A DNA stretch of 64,000 nt from Lacticaseibacillus nasuensis JCM 17158 (GCF_001434705.1 NZ_AZDJ01000003.1:124001-188000), one strand, 5' to 3'; positions 7,510-16,339 are shown, counted from the first letter of the stretch. The notes: generated from the letters alone by a model not told the origin. Made by a program: numbers and translations.

Positions 7510-9068
7510 TAGTCTGCCTCCTGGGCCAAGGCCGTCAGCCGCCGGTTGTGCTGGGTCAGGTCATACATGCACCAACCTAGTAACGCCAGGATCAACGCGA
7601 TGGCGATGTAGGCGGCGACGTGCGCCTCTGGAGCCAAGGCGGGGCTGACAAAATTGGCAAACGCCGCCGGCAGATTCAACAGGTTCAGGAACGTTAACCC
7701 GATGACGGCCACCCAGCCGCAGCCCCGGACCCAGCCGGAATTGCGGAAGCGCGCCCCCATTTCCGCGGCGCTGTCGGTGAGCATCAACAGCGGCAACATC
7801 GAGAATGGCAAGGCGAAGGCCAAGAACACCTGCGAGTTATTCATCAAGGTATTCAAGGCCTCGTGTTCGTCCACGGCCGGTAGATTGCGGGTCAGCCAGA
7901 CGCAGATTAACACGGGCACCACAGAGATGAGCCGGGTGACCAGCCGCCGGGCCCAAAGCGGCATCCTCATGTGAATGAAACCTTCCATGATGACCTGGCC
8001 AGTCAGCGTGCCGGTGATGGTGGAGTTTTGGCCGGAAGCCAGCAAGGCAATGGCAAACAACGCCGATAAGACGCCGGACTTGGCCACGGCAATCAACACG
8101 CCGTTGGACAGCATTGAAGTGTTAGATAACGCGTGGAATAAGCCGAAGAAGGACGGATCCTTGACGGCACCAGACTTGAATACCGCCACGCCCATGATCA
8201 ACAGCAAGGCGTTGACGACAAAGGCGAAGGTGAGCTGAATGTTGGAGTCCCACTGCGTGAAGCGCACGGCCGTGGCCACGGCGTCGGGGTCGCTGTGATC
8301 AACCTTGCGCGTCTGGGAGATGGCGGAGTGCAGGTACAGGTTATGCGGCATGACCGTGGCCCCAATGATGCCCAGCGCACCGCTCAACGGCGACATGCCG
8401 TTGACGGTGGGGTGGGTCGAAATCGTGGCCGCGTTAGGCACTAAGCCCTGAATGACGGCGCCCCAGTCGGGATCAGACAAGGCGACTTGGTACACAAAGA
8501 CCAGTAAGATCACCATAATCAGGCATACGACAATGGCTTCGATTTTGCGGAAGCCGATTTTGGTCAGCAGTAATAAGAGCAAGACGTCAAACACCGTGAC
8601 GAACACGGCGACGACTAATGGAATATGAAACAAGAGGTACAGCGCAATGGCGGCGCCGATGACCTCCGCGATATCGGTGGCCATGATGGCAAACTCCGTC
8701 ATGAGCCAGAGAATGATGCCGAGTGATTTGCTCGTGCGGGCGCGAATCGCCTGCGCGAGGTCCATTTGACTGACGATGCCAAGCTTAGCCGCCATGTTTT
8801 GCAGCAACATCGCGATTAAACTTGAAATCAAAATGATCGACATGAGGAGATATTGGAAGTTTTGACCGCCGGTGATGCTAGTCGACCAGTTCCCCGGGTC
8901 CATGTAGCCTACCGCCACCAACGCACCCGGGCCGGAATAAGCGAATAAGGTTCGCCAAAATCCCTTGCCAGTGGGCACCGGTACCGTGCCATTGATTTCT
9001 TCAAGCGACGGGCCGTTGGCGTATTCGATCAGCTTGTGCCGCTTTGGTGCTTCATGTGCTTGTTTCAC
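7509..9068 (-). CDS. mntH: Nramp-family Mn2+/H+ symporter, 519 aa
   Basis: MntH imports Mn2+ (and some Fe2+) with protons. The metal-site motif DPGNW in the first helix (GYMDPGNWSTS) and the sixth-helix motif MPHNLYLHSA are both intact, and about 11-12 membrane segments are seen. The start is a GTG at 9068 (MKQAHEAP) with GGAAGGAT upstream; no in-frame ATG fits better. Lactobacilli use high Mn as an antioxidant, which fits the neighbouring VIT genes and the H2O2-forming oxidases farther along. A 14-bp palindrome lies 57 bp upstream of the start. Confidence 0.95.
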   Translation of the reverse strand: MKQAHEAPKRHKLIEYANGPSLEEINGTVPVPTGKGFWRTLFAYSGPGALVAVGYMDPGNWSTSITGGQNFQYLLMSIILISSLIAMLLQNMAAKLGIVSQMDLAQAIRARTSKSLGIILWLMTEFAIMATDIAEVIGAAIALYLLFHIPLVVAVFVTVFDVLLLLLLTKIGFRKIEAIVVCLIMVILLVFVYQVALSDPDWGAVIQGLVPNAATISTHPTVNGMSPLSGALGIIGATVMPHNLYLHSAISQTRKVDHSDPDAVATAVRFTQWDSNIQLTFAFVVNALLLIMGVAVFKSGAVKDPSFFGLFHALSNTSMLSNGVLIAVAKSGVLSALFAIALLASGQNSTITGTLTGQVIMEGFIHMRMPLWARRLVTRLISVVPVLICVWLTRNLPAVDEHEALNTLMNNSQVFLAFALPFSMLPLLMLTDSAAEMGARFRNSGWVRGCGWVAVIGLTFLNLLNLPAAFANFVSPALAPEAHVAAYIAIALILALLGWCMYDLTQHNRRLTALAQEAD

Positions 9069-9125
9069 ATTATCCTTCCTTCCTGAAATCAGCTCCAGTA
9101 TACGGCAGGAAGAAAGAAAAATAAA

Positions 9126-9139
9126 TCCTAAATTTAGGA
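9126..9139. promoter_or_regulatory. Palindrome in the mntH upstream region, possible MntR/DtxR-type operator
   Basis: TCCTAAATTTAGGA is a perfect 14-bp palindrome. CCTAAA/TTTAGG arms are common in DtxR/MntR-type sites. Position is right for an mntH operator, but the match to any one consensus is only partial. Confidence 0.4.
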
Positions 9140-9229
9140 ACGGCTAAGTTTATGTTTAACCGCGCAACGCCTGACTAAGGGCATTTACTGCATACTATCG
9201 TCAATAATTAGCAAGTGATTCACCCGCTC

Positions 9230-9694
9230 CTAAGAAAGTTGGAGCGCCTTGGCCGCGTAGGCAATCATGTCGGCGTTTTGTTGATTCAACAAGGGCGGCA
9301 AGGCCGACACTGGCCAGTACTGGAGGCGGACGGTTTCGCTGGTATCCGCCTCGCTCAAGGCGCCGCCGGTGGCTTCGACCAGAAACAGCATGGCAATCGT
9401 CTGCGCCACGTCGCCATTTGGGTACGCCGTTTCGCCTTGATCAAACAAGTGTAAGGGCCGCACGATGCGCACGGCCAAGCCGCTGTCCTCCTTATACTCC
9501 CGGATGATGGCAGTGGCATAGGACTCGCCATACTCCAGGTAACCGCCGGGCAGGCTCCAGTTGCCGGTGTCGGTACGTAGGTTAAGGAGTACCTCATTTT
9601 TCTCGTTGAGCAAAATCCCGCCAGCACAATTGAGGATGATGGGGGTGTGGCCGACCAAGCCCCGAATCATTTTGATGTAACCCGTTGCAGACAT
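9230..9694 (-). CDS. Nudix hydrolase, 154 aa
   Basis: The Nudix box is complete: GGYLEYGESYATAIIREYKEDSGL fits G-x5-E-x7-R-E-U-x-E-E-x-G-U with conservative changes. These enzymes hydrolyse nucleoside diphosphates linked to another group. ATG 9694 is chosen because GAAAGGAAGC lies upstream; a GTG 24 bases earlier is in frame but has no ribosome site. It is monocistronic. The substrate is unknown. Confidence 0.9.
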   Translation of the reverse strand: MSATGYIKMIRGLVGHTPIILNCAGGILLNEKNEVLLNLRTDTGNWSLPGGYLEYGESYATAIIREYKEDSGLAVRIVRPLHLFDQGETAYPNGDVAQTIAMLFLVEATGGALSEADTSETVRLQYWPVSALPPLLNQQNADMIAYAAKALQLS

Positions 9695-9860
9695 CTCATC
9701 GCTTCCTTTCGCCACCATTGTAGCAAATTGCCTGTACGACTGCGGGACGTGAAAAGCGCGCTAAATTTGCCCAATCGCGCCAAGAAACTTTCATTTTTTT
9801 TGAAAACGTGGCATGATATAGCCCTGTAAAGACACCTAATGTCATGGAGGCAGAATTGGT

Positions 9861-11138
9861 TTGAAAAAACAGGGTTGGCATCTTTTATTGACGGTGGCGC
9901 TAACGGCGCTGATGGCGTTAGGCGCCGCTGGCTGCAAGCAGGCCAAGACGCAATCGGCACCCATTAAGATCACGTACTGGCACCGGATGACCGGGTCATA
10001 TAACACGGCCTTGCAACATGAAATCAAGGCCTTCAACCGCAGTCAAAGCAAGTACCGCGTGGTCGGTGTGTCGCAAGGCAGCTATGACGCCTTGCAGGAG
10101 AAAATCATGGCGGCGGCCAAGTCCAAGACGTTGCCCGTCATGGCTCAAGCACCGTACACCAACATTGGCGACTATGTGAAGGCCGGGTTCTTGACGAGCT
10201 TCGACGCCAATATGCTGCATGGTGACGCCAAGCTCACCGCCAAGCAACGCGCTGATTTGTATCCCAGCTTCTTAAGCACCGGGAAGTACCAAGGCAAGTA
10301 TTATGGGCTGCCGTTTTCCGTCTCCACGTCTGTGCTGTTCTACAACCAGACGTTGATGAAGAAATACGGCATCGCTATGCCGCACACCTGGGCCGACATC
10401 GAAGCCGCCGGCAAGAAGGTGCAGGCGGCCAAACTCGCCGCCGTGGCGCTGGATCAATCGTATGACGTCACCCTTGAAGGCATGGCGCAACAGGCCGGAG
10501 CCAAGGAAATCACGGCTAGTGGCAAGGTCAACTTGGGCCAGCCGGCGGTCATCGACGCGGCGGCCAAGCTCCTCGCCTTGCGCAAGGCGGGGATCCTCAC
10601 CACCGCCGGTTCGGATGGCTACTTCACCACGGATTTCGTTAATCAAAAGACGCTGTTTGCCATTGGCAGCTCCGCCTCGATTCCCGTGCTGGAGCAACAG
10701 GCACCCAAGTCTCTGGCGTGGGGGACGGCGACGATTCCAGCCTATGCTGGGCATACCGGCACGCCGCTGAACGGCAACGAAAACGTCCTCTTTAAGACCG
10801 CCAGCAAGGCGCAGCAGCGCGGGGCGTGGTTGTTTAGCAAGTTCTTGATGCAAGGCAAGCAAACGGCATACTGGGCCGCAAAAACCGGCTATGTGCCAGT
10901 GGCCAAGTCGGGGACGGCCAGCGCCACCTATCAGGCCTACCTCAAGCAGCATCCGGCGTACCAAGCGGCGGTCGACGCCGTGCCGGCCAGCTTTGGGTCA
11001 ACGGTGTTCCCTGGTTACACCGATTACCGCAACGATTTGATGGACACGGTGGATAGCACCTTGACGAAGCACGTTTCCGCCAAGGCGGCCTTCACCAAGC
11101 TAGCCAAGCAAACTGAGCAAATTATCGCGGCGCAATAG
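9861..11138 (+). CDS. ABC sugar-binding lipoprotein (extracellular solute-binding protein family 1), 425 aa
   Basis: The start is TTG at 9861 with GGAGG 10 bases before it. The N-terminus is a lipoprotein signal: two Lys, a hydrophobic stretch, and the lipobox LGAAGC with Cys near residue 25. The mature part resembles carbohydrate or glycerol-phosphate binding proteins (ITYWHRMTGSYN..., YKGKYYGLPFSVSTSVLFYN-like middle, and FPGYTDY near the end). It would deliver a sugar or phosphodiester to an ABC importer. No permease or ATPase gene is nearby; a strong terminator follows the gene, so its partners are elsewhere. Confidence 0.9.
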   Translation: MKKQGWHLLLTVALTALMALGAAGCKQAKTQSAPIKITYWHRMTGSYNTALQHEIKAFNRSQSKYRVVGVSQGSYDALQEKIMAAAKSKTLPVMAQAPYTNIGDYVKAGFLTSFDANMLHGDAKLTAKQRADLYPSFLSTGKYQGKYYGLPFSVSTSVLFYNQTLMKKYGIAMPHTWADIEAAGKKVQAAKLAAVALDQSYDVTLEGMAQQAGAKEITASGKVNLGQPAVIDAAAKLLALRKAGILTTAGSDGYFTTDFVNQKTLFAIGSSASIPVLEQQAPKSLAWGTATIPAYAGHTGTPLNGNENVLFKTASKAQQRGAWLFSKFLMQGKQTAYWAAKTGYVPVAKSGTASATYQAYLKQHPAYQAAVDAVPASFGSTVFPGYTDYRNDLMDTVDSTLTKHVSAKAAFTKLAKQTEQIIAAQ

Positions 11139-11144
11139 CTGCAA

Positions 11145-11171
11145 GGACCGCGCCATGCGCGGTCCTTTTTT
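11145..11171 (+). terminator. Rho-independent terminator
   Basis: GGACCGCGC pairs with GCGCGGTCC around CAT and is followed by TTTTTT, just after the solute-binding protein gene. Confidence 0.9.
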
Positions 11172-11241
11172 GCGTTTGGCCGGTTTAGCGTTACGATAAT
11201 TATATGTAACTGCGGCAACTCACCGCACCGAAGGAGGACTC

Positions 11242-12057
11242 ATGACCCAAGACCCGAAAGAAATCGCTGCGTTGACTGCAGCACTCGACCAATTCCAAAT
11301 GAACCTATTTGACCTCACCGGTAAGGTGGCCATCGTGACCGGTGGCAACACCGGCTTAGGCCAGGCGTTTGCCGTCGCGTTAGCGACAGCCGGCGCCGAT
11401 ATCTTCATTCCCGCCCATCACGATAAGGGCTTTGAGGCGACGCGGGCGCTGATCGAAAAGCGCGGTCGACAGGTGAAGTTTTCCCTGGCCGACCTCACCG
11501 CACCAGGCGCAGCCGACACGGTGATTGAATCCGCGTTAGCCGCCTATGGCCACATCGATATCCTCGTCAACAACGCGGGGATGATTCGCCGCAACCCGCT
11601 ACTTCAATCTAAGGCCGCGGATTGGCAGGCGGTCATCGACATCAACCTCAACGCCGTGTACGCCTTGTCGCTGGCGGCTGCCAAGATTTTTGCCAAGCAA
11701 CACAGCGGCAAGATCATCAACATCGCGTCGATGCTGTCGTTTCAAGGCGGCAAGTTTATTCCGTCATACACCGCCGCGAAGCACGGCGTTGCCGGTTTGA
11801 CCAAGGCCTTTGCCAGCGAGCTTGGCGCGGACAACGTGCAGGTCAACGCCATTGCGCCGGGGTACATCAAAACGGCCAACACCGCCGCAATTCGCGCGGA
11901 TCAGGCCCGTAACGCCGAGATCCTAGGTCGCATTCCGGCCGGTCACTGGGCAGAGCCGCATGAATTGATGGGCGCCATGGTGTTTCTCGCCAGCGCCGCG
12001 GCGAACTACGTCAACGGCGTGATTCTCCCCGTCGATGGCGGCTACCTCGTGCGTTAA
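11242..12057 (+). CDS. kduD: 2-dehydro-3-deoxy-D-gluconate 5-dehydrogenase, 271 aa
   Basis: A short-chain dehydrogenase that interconverts 2,5-diketo-3-deoxygluconate and KDG with NAD(H), in uronate breakdown. Features: TGGNTGLGQ nucleotide site, NNAGMIRR, the catalytic Ser in IASMLSFQGG, the YTAAK Tyr-Lys pair, and NAIAPGYIKT. The IINIASMLSFQGG...PSYTA and NAIAPGY segments closely match E. coli KduD. It has a 20-residue N-terminal extension. Its own terminator follows, so it is separate from, but adjacent to, the operon starting at 12382 that holds KDG kinase and KDPG aldolase. Confidence 0.9.
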   Translation: MTQDPKEIAALTAALDQFQMNLFDLTGKVAIVTGGNTGLGQAFAVALATAGADIFIPAHHDKGFEATRALIEKRGRQVKFSLADLTAPGAADTVIESALAAYGHIDILVNNAGMIRRNPLLQSKAADWQAVIDINLNAVYALSLAAAKIFAKQHSGKIINIASMLSFQGGKFIPSYTAAKHGVAGLTKAFASELGADNVQVNAIAPGYIKTANTAAIRADQARNAEILGRIPAGHWAEPHELMGAMVFLASAAANYVNGVILPVDGGYLVR

Positions 12058-12086
12058 TACAACAGATTAGTCATTTTGTGCTGATA

Positions 12087-12115
12087 CAGCCTCGGTCGCC
12101 GACCGAGGCTGTTTT
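12087..12115 (+). terminator. Rho-independent terminator after kduD
   Basis: CAGCCTCGGTCG pairs with CGACCGAGGCTG around a tight loop, followed by TTTTG. It is in the 324-bp gap before the next gene. Confidence 0.85.
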
Positions 12116-12217
12116 GCTGTGGTGGAAAGCCTGCTAACGGCCGCTGACCGGGCCTGACCGACCATGCCGGCCAATGCGAGGTAATCGGCCCGATAAGGGT
12201 AACACGAAGGTAACGAA

Positions 12218-12231
12218 GTTAAACGGTTACC
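12218..12231. promoter_or_regulatory. LacI-family operator, distal copy
   Basis: GTTAAACGGTTACC resembles the copy at 12318 (two differences) and lies inside a longer inverted repeat flanked by AAGTT and AACTT. It lies upstream of the sugar-acid operon. The LacI regulator encoded at 17692 is the likely ligand; CcpA is an alternative. Confidence 0.6.
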
Positions 12232-12317
12232 CAACTTGTTTTAGGACCCTAACAGCGAACAAATCATAGTGATACAGGCAAATTAAACTTTTTTTGCTTC
12301 ACGCTTGCATTTATTTG

Positions 12318-12331
12318 GGTAAACGATTACC
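12318..12331. promoter_or_regulatory. LacI-family operator, proximal copy
   Basis: GGTAAACGATTACC is an almost perfect inverted repeat with the central CG typical of LacI/GalR sites. It lies 51 bp before the first gene of the operon and starts exactly 100 bp after the distal copy. The rest of the 12116-12381 gap holds no gene that I can see. Confidence 0.7.
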
Positions 12332-12381
12332 ATAGAACTCGTGAAAAGGGTTACAGCCATTTTTTGATTGGAGGAACCGAG

Positions 12382-12639
12382 ATGTCAGAACGCACCTTTA
12401 TTGATCCCGAGAAGTTTGCATTCAGTTTCGCGGATAGTACCGCCAAGCCGACCGAAGACAAGGCCGACGTGGTGCCAGCCGCCAAGAAGTACCTGTTGCA
12501 TTACCTCACCGCGTATTACCTGGTGGAAGACTTCAATGCCGAAGAGGCGAAGAACTTCACCAGCTCAACCGAGGAGCACTTCAAGGATATGTCATTTGGT
12601 GAACTGCTGGATCGCGTTCAGAAGTTGAATAAATACTAA
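12382..12639 (+). CDS. Small acidic protein of the sugar-acid operon, 85 aa
   Basis: ATG 12382 follows GGAGGAACCGAG. The product (MSERTFIDPEKFAF...) is acidic and largely helical in appearance, with no membrane segment or metal motif. I do not recognise a family. It is the first gene of the operon and lies 34 bp before a TIM-barrel enzyme, so it may be a subunit or accessory of that enzyme. That is inference from position only. Confidence 0.75.
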   Translation: MSERTFIDPEKFAFSFADSTAKPTEDKADVVPAAKKYLLHYLTAYYLVEDFNAEEAKNFTSSTEEHFKDMSFGELLDRVQKLNKY

Positions 12640-12673
12640 TTTGCCAGCGCAATTGCGCGGAAGGAGAAGACTC

Positions 12674-13414
12674 ATGACTCTCATTTTAAACACCTGGATT
12701 TTTGAAGCCGACGTTAAAGCAGGGGCCAAGCAGGCCGACCTGGTTGATCGGGTCGCCAAGCTCGGTGCGGACGGGATCGAAGTCCGCCGCGAATACTTCA
12801 CCGACATCGATTCTGAGTTGCCGGAAGTGGCCAAGCACGCCAAGGCGCACAACATGATCGTGAACCTGTCCGTTCCAGACGTCGTGTTTGAAGAAGACGG
12901 CAGCCTCAACCCGAAGCTGGGCCAATACTTCAAGGAAGGCCAGATTCTGGGCTTGAAGAAGATCAAGTTCAACACCGGCCACTTCGATCGCTTCACCGGC
13001 GATTTGAAGCAAGCCTTCAGCCAGTTCCCACTCGACGAAATCGAAATGAACGTCGAAAACGACCAGACGCCGGTTTCCGGGACGGTCAGCGCCATCAAGA
13101 CGTTCCTGACTGCCGCCCATGAAGCTGGGTTGACCAGCCTTGGTTATGTTTACGACTTGGGCAACTGGGCCTTCACCCATGGCGATGCCGAAGCGGCTGC
13201 CAAGGAGTTGGCGCCATTCACGCATTACATCCACTTGAAGAACACCATTGATGACAATGGCACGCTGAGCACTTCCGCTGATTTGGATACCGGCATGTAC
13301 GACTGGCGCGCCTTGATCAAGTTGCTGCCGCAGGATCAGTACTACGCCTTGGAATACCCGATGGCGACTGACGAACAAATTGCTGCGCAAATCAAACTCT
13401 TCCAAGATCGGTAG
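12674..13414 (+). CDS. Sugar phosphate isomerase/epimerase-like TIM-barrel protein (AP endonuclease 2 fold), 246 aa
   Basis: ATG 12674 follows AAGGAGAAG. The pattern fits the xylose isomerase-like TIM-barrel family. LGADGIEVRREYF is a typical second strand; IEMNVENDQ has the Glu in the EN(E/D) metal position; VYDLGNWAF has the DxGN/H-type segment; HYIHLKNT is the H-x-K segment; and ALEYP has the last Glu. These would bind a divalent metal. The exact substrate is unknown. In this operon it could isomerise the imported sugar acid before KduD, taking the place of KduI, but that is inference. Confidence 0.75.
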   Translation: MTLILNTWIFEADVKAGAKQADLVDRVAKLGADGIEVRREYFTDIDSELPEVAKHAKAHNMIVNLSVPDVVFEEDGSLNPKLGQYFKEGQILGLKKIKFNTGHFDRFTGDLKQAFSQFPLDEIEMNVENDQTPVSGTVSAIKTFLTAAHEAGLTSLGYVYDLGNWAFTHGDAEAAAKELAPFTHYIHLKNTIDDNGTLSTSADLDTGMYDWRALIKLLPQDQYYALEYPMATDEQIAAQIKLFQDR

Positions 13415-13425
13415 GTAAGTAAGCC

Positions 13426-14715
13426 ATGAGTTCAACAGTTATTGCGATTCTTTTATTAATCACCTTCGCCTTATTCATTGGCTACATCTTAAAAGGCGGG
13501 AACCTGATGATTGGGTTCTTCGTCATGGCGATCCTCTGGGCGGTCATCGGGCTGGTGCCATTCAACACCGCGATTCAAAAGATTTTTGCTGAACCGGCGT
13601 TGAACTACGGGCCAACGATCATCTACATCGTCTTTGGTTCCTGGTTCGGCCGCGTCTTGGTCGATTCCGGGATTGCCCCGGCGATTTCCGAGGCGACGAA
13701 TAAGGTCGGCCGCAAGCAGCCTTTGTTGGCCGCGATTCTGGTCACCATCGTTACCGCGTTCATCTTCGTTTCTGCCTATGGGGTTGGCTCCGTCATCGCC
13801 ATTGGGGTCATCCTGTTGCCAATCCTGCTGTCTGTTGGTGTGCCGCGTGACATTGCCGCTGCTGCCTTCTCGATGGCCATTGGTGCGCCAATGTACGTCA
13901 ACGTTGTGCTGTACAACCAGATTAAGGTCTTCTTCCCGAAGGCCCCTTACAACAGCCACTACCTGCAATTCGGGCTGGTCGCCATGGTCGTCCAGCTGGC
14001 TGCCGTCATCATCTTCTTGTTCGTGATGCGCAAGCGCATCGACCCGTCCCACGCCGAAGAGAACCTTGAAGCCATCGGCGCGGTTCAAGGCGGCCAAGAA
14101 GTGAAAAAAGTTCCAGTCATCACCTACGTTATTCCGATCATTCCAGTGCTGATGAACATGCTGTTCCACTGGGATGCCGTTCCTGCCCTGACCTTGGCCA
14201 CCATTTTGGCCATTCTGCTGACGGGCAACATGAAGAGCTACAAAGGCTTCGTCAAGTTCTTGAATGACACGGTGGCGCACGCCATTGCCGATATTGCCGG
14301 GTTGGTCATGTTCCTGATGTCCCTGGCGATGTTCACCGGCGCTGCTTCGCTGAACGCCGACAAGTTCAAGCCGATTTTTGAAGCCATCCTGCCAAGCAAC
14401 CACATGGTCCTGGCGCTGGCATTAGGGGTCTTGGCCCCATTGGCGCTGTTCCGTGGCCCATTACACGTTTGGGGCGCCGGTGCGGCGACTGCCGCCGTGC
14501 TCAGTGGGACGGGGTTGTTCAACGATCCATTCCTGCTGCCATTACTGTATGTCCCAACGCTGATGGCCGTATCTGTTGATATTACCCAGTCTTGGAACGT
14601 TTGGTCTCTGGATTACATGAAGGTGCAGTCCAAGGACTTCCTGAAGTACGGGATTCCAGTGATGTGGATCGTCTCCATCATCAACGAATTCTTAGTCTAC
14701 AAGTTCTTTGGTTAA
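13426..14715 (+). CDS. Sugar-acid transporter, gluconate/citrate permease-like (IT superfamily), 429 aa
   Basis: A membrane protein of about 11-12 helices with a large Ala/Gly/Val content. The repeated arrangement fits GntP/CitM-type secondary carriers: GSWFGRVLVDSGIAPAISEATNKVG in the first half and LMSLAMFTGAASLNADKF in the second half. It begins 11 bp after the isomerase gene. The operon encodes KDG kinase and KDPG aldolase, so an aldonate, uronate or keto-deoxy acid is the likely substrate. Exact family membership needs a profile search. Confidence 0.75.
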   Translation: MSSTVIAILLLITFALFIGYILKGGNLMIGFFVMAILWAVIGLVPFNTAIQKIFAEPALNYGPTIIYIVFGSWFGRVLVDSGIAPAISEATNKVGRKQPLLAAILVTIVTAFIFVSAYGVGSVIAIGVILLPILLSVGVPRDIAAAAFSMAIGAPMYVNVVLYNQIKVFFPKAPYNSHYLQFGLVAMVVQLAAVIIFLFVMRKRIDPSHAEENLEAIGAVQGGQEVKKVPVITYVIPIIPVLMNMLFHWDAVPALTLATILAILLTGNMKSYKGFVKFLNDTVAHAIADIAGLVMFLMSLAMFTGAASLNADKFKPIFEAILPSNHMVLALALGVLAPLALFRGPLHVWGAGAATAAVLSGTGLFNDPFLLPLLYVPTLMAVSVDITQSWNVWSLDYMKVQSKDFLKYGIPVMWIVSIINEFLVYKFFG

Positions 14716-14752
14716 ACTCAGCTGAATTTGAATAGAAAAAGGAGAATGAACA

Positions 14753-15715
14753 ATGAGTGAAGTTATTACGATTGGTGAACCGTTGACCACCTTTGCCTCC
14801 ACCGAGCCCGATGTGCCGTTAGTTGATGTCGAAAACTGGAACAAGATCATGGGCGGCGCCGAATTAAACGTCGCGATCGGCGTCAAGCGCCTCGGCCATG
14901 ACGTGGAATACATTTCCCGCGTCGGCCAGGATCCATTTGGCGAATACATCATCAAGACCATCAACCAGCACCAAGTGGGCACGACCTACATTTCGACGGA
15001 TCCGGACTACTTTACCGGCCATCAGCTGAAGGCCTTGGTCACCAAGGGCGACCCGGCCACGTTCAACTTCCGTAAGAACTCTGCGGCTAGCCACCTCAGC
15101 CCAGAGGTCATCGACCAAGTCAAGCTCGACGACGTTAAGTTTGCCCACATGTCTGGGATTTTCCCGGCGATTTCCGACACCGCCGAAGCCAGCTTCCGTA
15201 AGCTGTACAAGCGCCTGAACGACGCCGGCATCAAGACCACCTTCGACCCGAACCTGCGCCCAACGTTATGGAAGAGCCACGACTACATGGTCAAGACCAT
15301 CAACGAGTTGGCCGGCTATGCTGACATCGTGCTGCCAGGCGTTGAGGAAGGTAAGATTCTGATGGGTTCCGATGATCCGGAAGCCATCGCCGACTTCTAC
15401 TTGAAGGGCGAGCGCACCACGACGGTCATCGTCAAGGTTGGCCCAGCCGGGGCGTATGTGAAGACCAAGGACGGTCAAAGCTTTACCGTTAAGGGCTTCA
15501 AGGTCGACAAGGTCGTTGATACCGTTGGGGCCGGCGACGGCTTTGCACTAGGTGTCATCACCGCCTTGTTGGAAGGTAAGTCCTTAAAGGCGGCCGTCTT
15601 ACGCGGCAACGCCGTTGGGGCTTTGCAGGTCCAAACGCCAGGGGACAACGATGGCTACCCGACCCACGAAGGGCTATCTGCCTTTTATGCCAAGGAAGGC
15701 GTCAGTGAGGACTAG
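14753..15715 (+). CDS. kdgK: 2-keto-3-deoxygluconate kinase, PfkB family, 320 aa
   Basis: Phosphorylates KDG to KDPG with ATP. The PfkB signatures are present: GGAELNVAIGVKRLG near the N-terminus, NLRPTLW (in DPNLRPTLW), and DTVGAGDGFALGV with the catalytic Asp near residue 257. The GEPLTTF start and the DPNLRP segment are typical of KdgK. RBS is AAAGGAG before ATG 14753. The stop codon is directly followed by the next ATG, so the genes are tightly linked. Confidence 0.9.
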   Translation: MSEVITIGEPLTTFASTEPDVPLVDVENWNKIMGGAELNVAIGVKRLGHDVEYISRVGQDPFGEYIIKTINQHQVGTTYISTDPDYFTGHQLKALVTKGDPATFNFRKNSAASHLSPEVIDQVKLDDVKFAHMSGIFPAISDTAEASFRKLYKRLNDAGIKTTFDPNLRPTLWKSHDYMVKTINELAGYADIVLPGVEEGKILMGSDDPEAIADFYLKGERTTTVIVKVGPAGAYVKTKDGQSFTVKGFKVDKVVDTVGAGDGFALGVITALLEGKSLKAAVLRGNAVGALQVQTPGDNDGYPTHEGLSAFYAKEGVSED

Positions 15716-16339
15716 ATGAAACTTCAAGTCGCAATCGACCGCGTCTCTTTAGACGCGGCTTTGGCGTTAGCCAAACAATTAGACCCAATCGTCGACATCA
15801 TCGAATTCGGCACGAGCCTGGTGAAAGACTATGGCCTCATCACGCTGCGGGAGCACCCACTACACCTGACCCACGCCAAGCTGTTGTTGGACCTGAAAAC
15901 CAACGACGAAGGGGCGTATGAGTTCAAGCAAGGCTTTACCACCGAGGCCGATATTTTGACGGCGATGGCTGCCAGCGCCAAAGCCACCTTGCAGCAGGTG
16001 TATGACGTCACCCAGCAAGCCGGTAAGGAACTTCTGATCGACCTGTTGGAGGTAGACCACGCGCGCATTCAAAGTCTGCTTGAGTTTGATCAGGCGATTT
16101 TCGGGTTGCATCACGCCAAGGACACCGGGACCGGGTTTGACGCCGTGGCGACGACCGCCCAGTTCCATCAAGACTTTCCGCAGGTGCAACGCATCGCTGT
16201 GGCCGGGGGCATCGATTTGGCCCAGGCCCAGGCGCTGGCCGCTCAAGGCATCGCCGAAACGGTGATTGTGGGCGGTAAGATCAGCGGCGCAAGCGACCCT
16301 GTCGCAGCAGCCAAAGCATTCATGGAGGCAATAAAATGA
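15716..16339 (+). CDS. hxlA: 3-hexulose-6-phosphate synthase-like protein, OMP decarboxylase superfamily, 207 aa
   Basis: HPS joins formaldehyde and ribulose 5-phosphate to hexulose 6-phosphate in the RuMP cycle. The fold signature is clear: LQVAIDRV, IIEFGTSL, LLLDLKTNDEG (HPS has DLKTMDAG), and AVAGGIDLAQA plus TVIVGGKISGA for the phosphate site. DLKT-x-D favours HPS over the keto-gulonate-6-phosphate decarboxylase branch (which has DAKIADAG). It directly follows kdgK and overlaps the PHI gene by 4 bp (ATGA), matching the usual HPS-PHI pairing. Confidence 0.8.
   Translation: MKLQVAIDRVSLDAALALAKQLDPIVDIIEFGTSLVKDYGLITLREHPLHLTHAKLLLDLKTNDEGAYEFKQGFTTEADILTAMAASAKATLQQVYDVTQQAGKELLIDLLEVDHARIQSLLEFDQAIFGLHHAKDTGTGFDAVATTAQFHQDFPQVQRIAVAGGIDLAQAQALAAQGIAETVIVGGKISGASDPVAAAKAFMEAIK

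Noticed and set aside
15716-16339. Keto-gulonate-6-phosphate decarboxylase (UlaD) instead of HPS
   Set aside because: The DLKT-x-D pattern and the adjacent PHI gene favour HPS, though the same superfamily makes this only probable.
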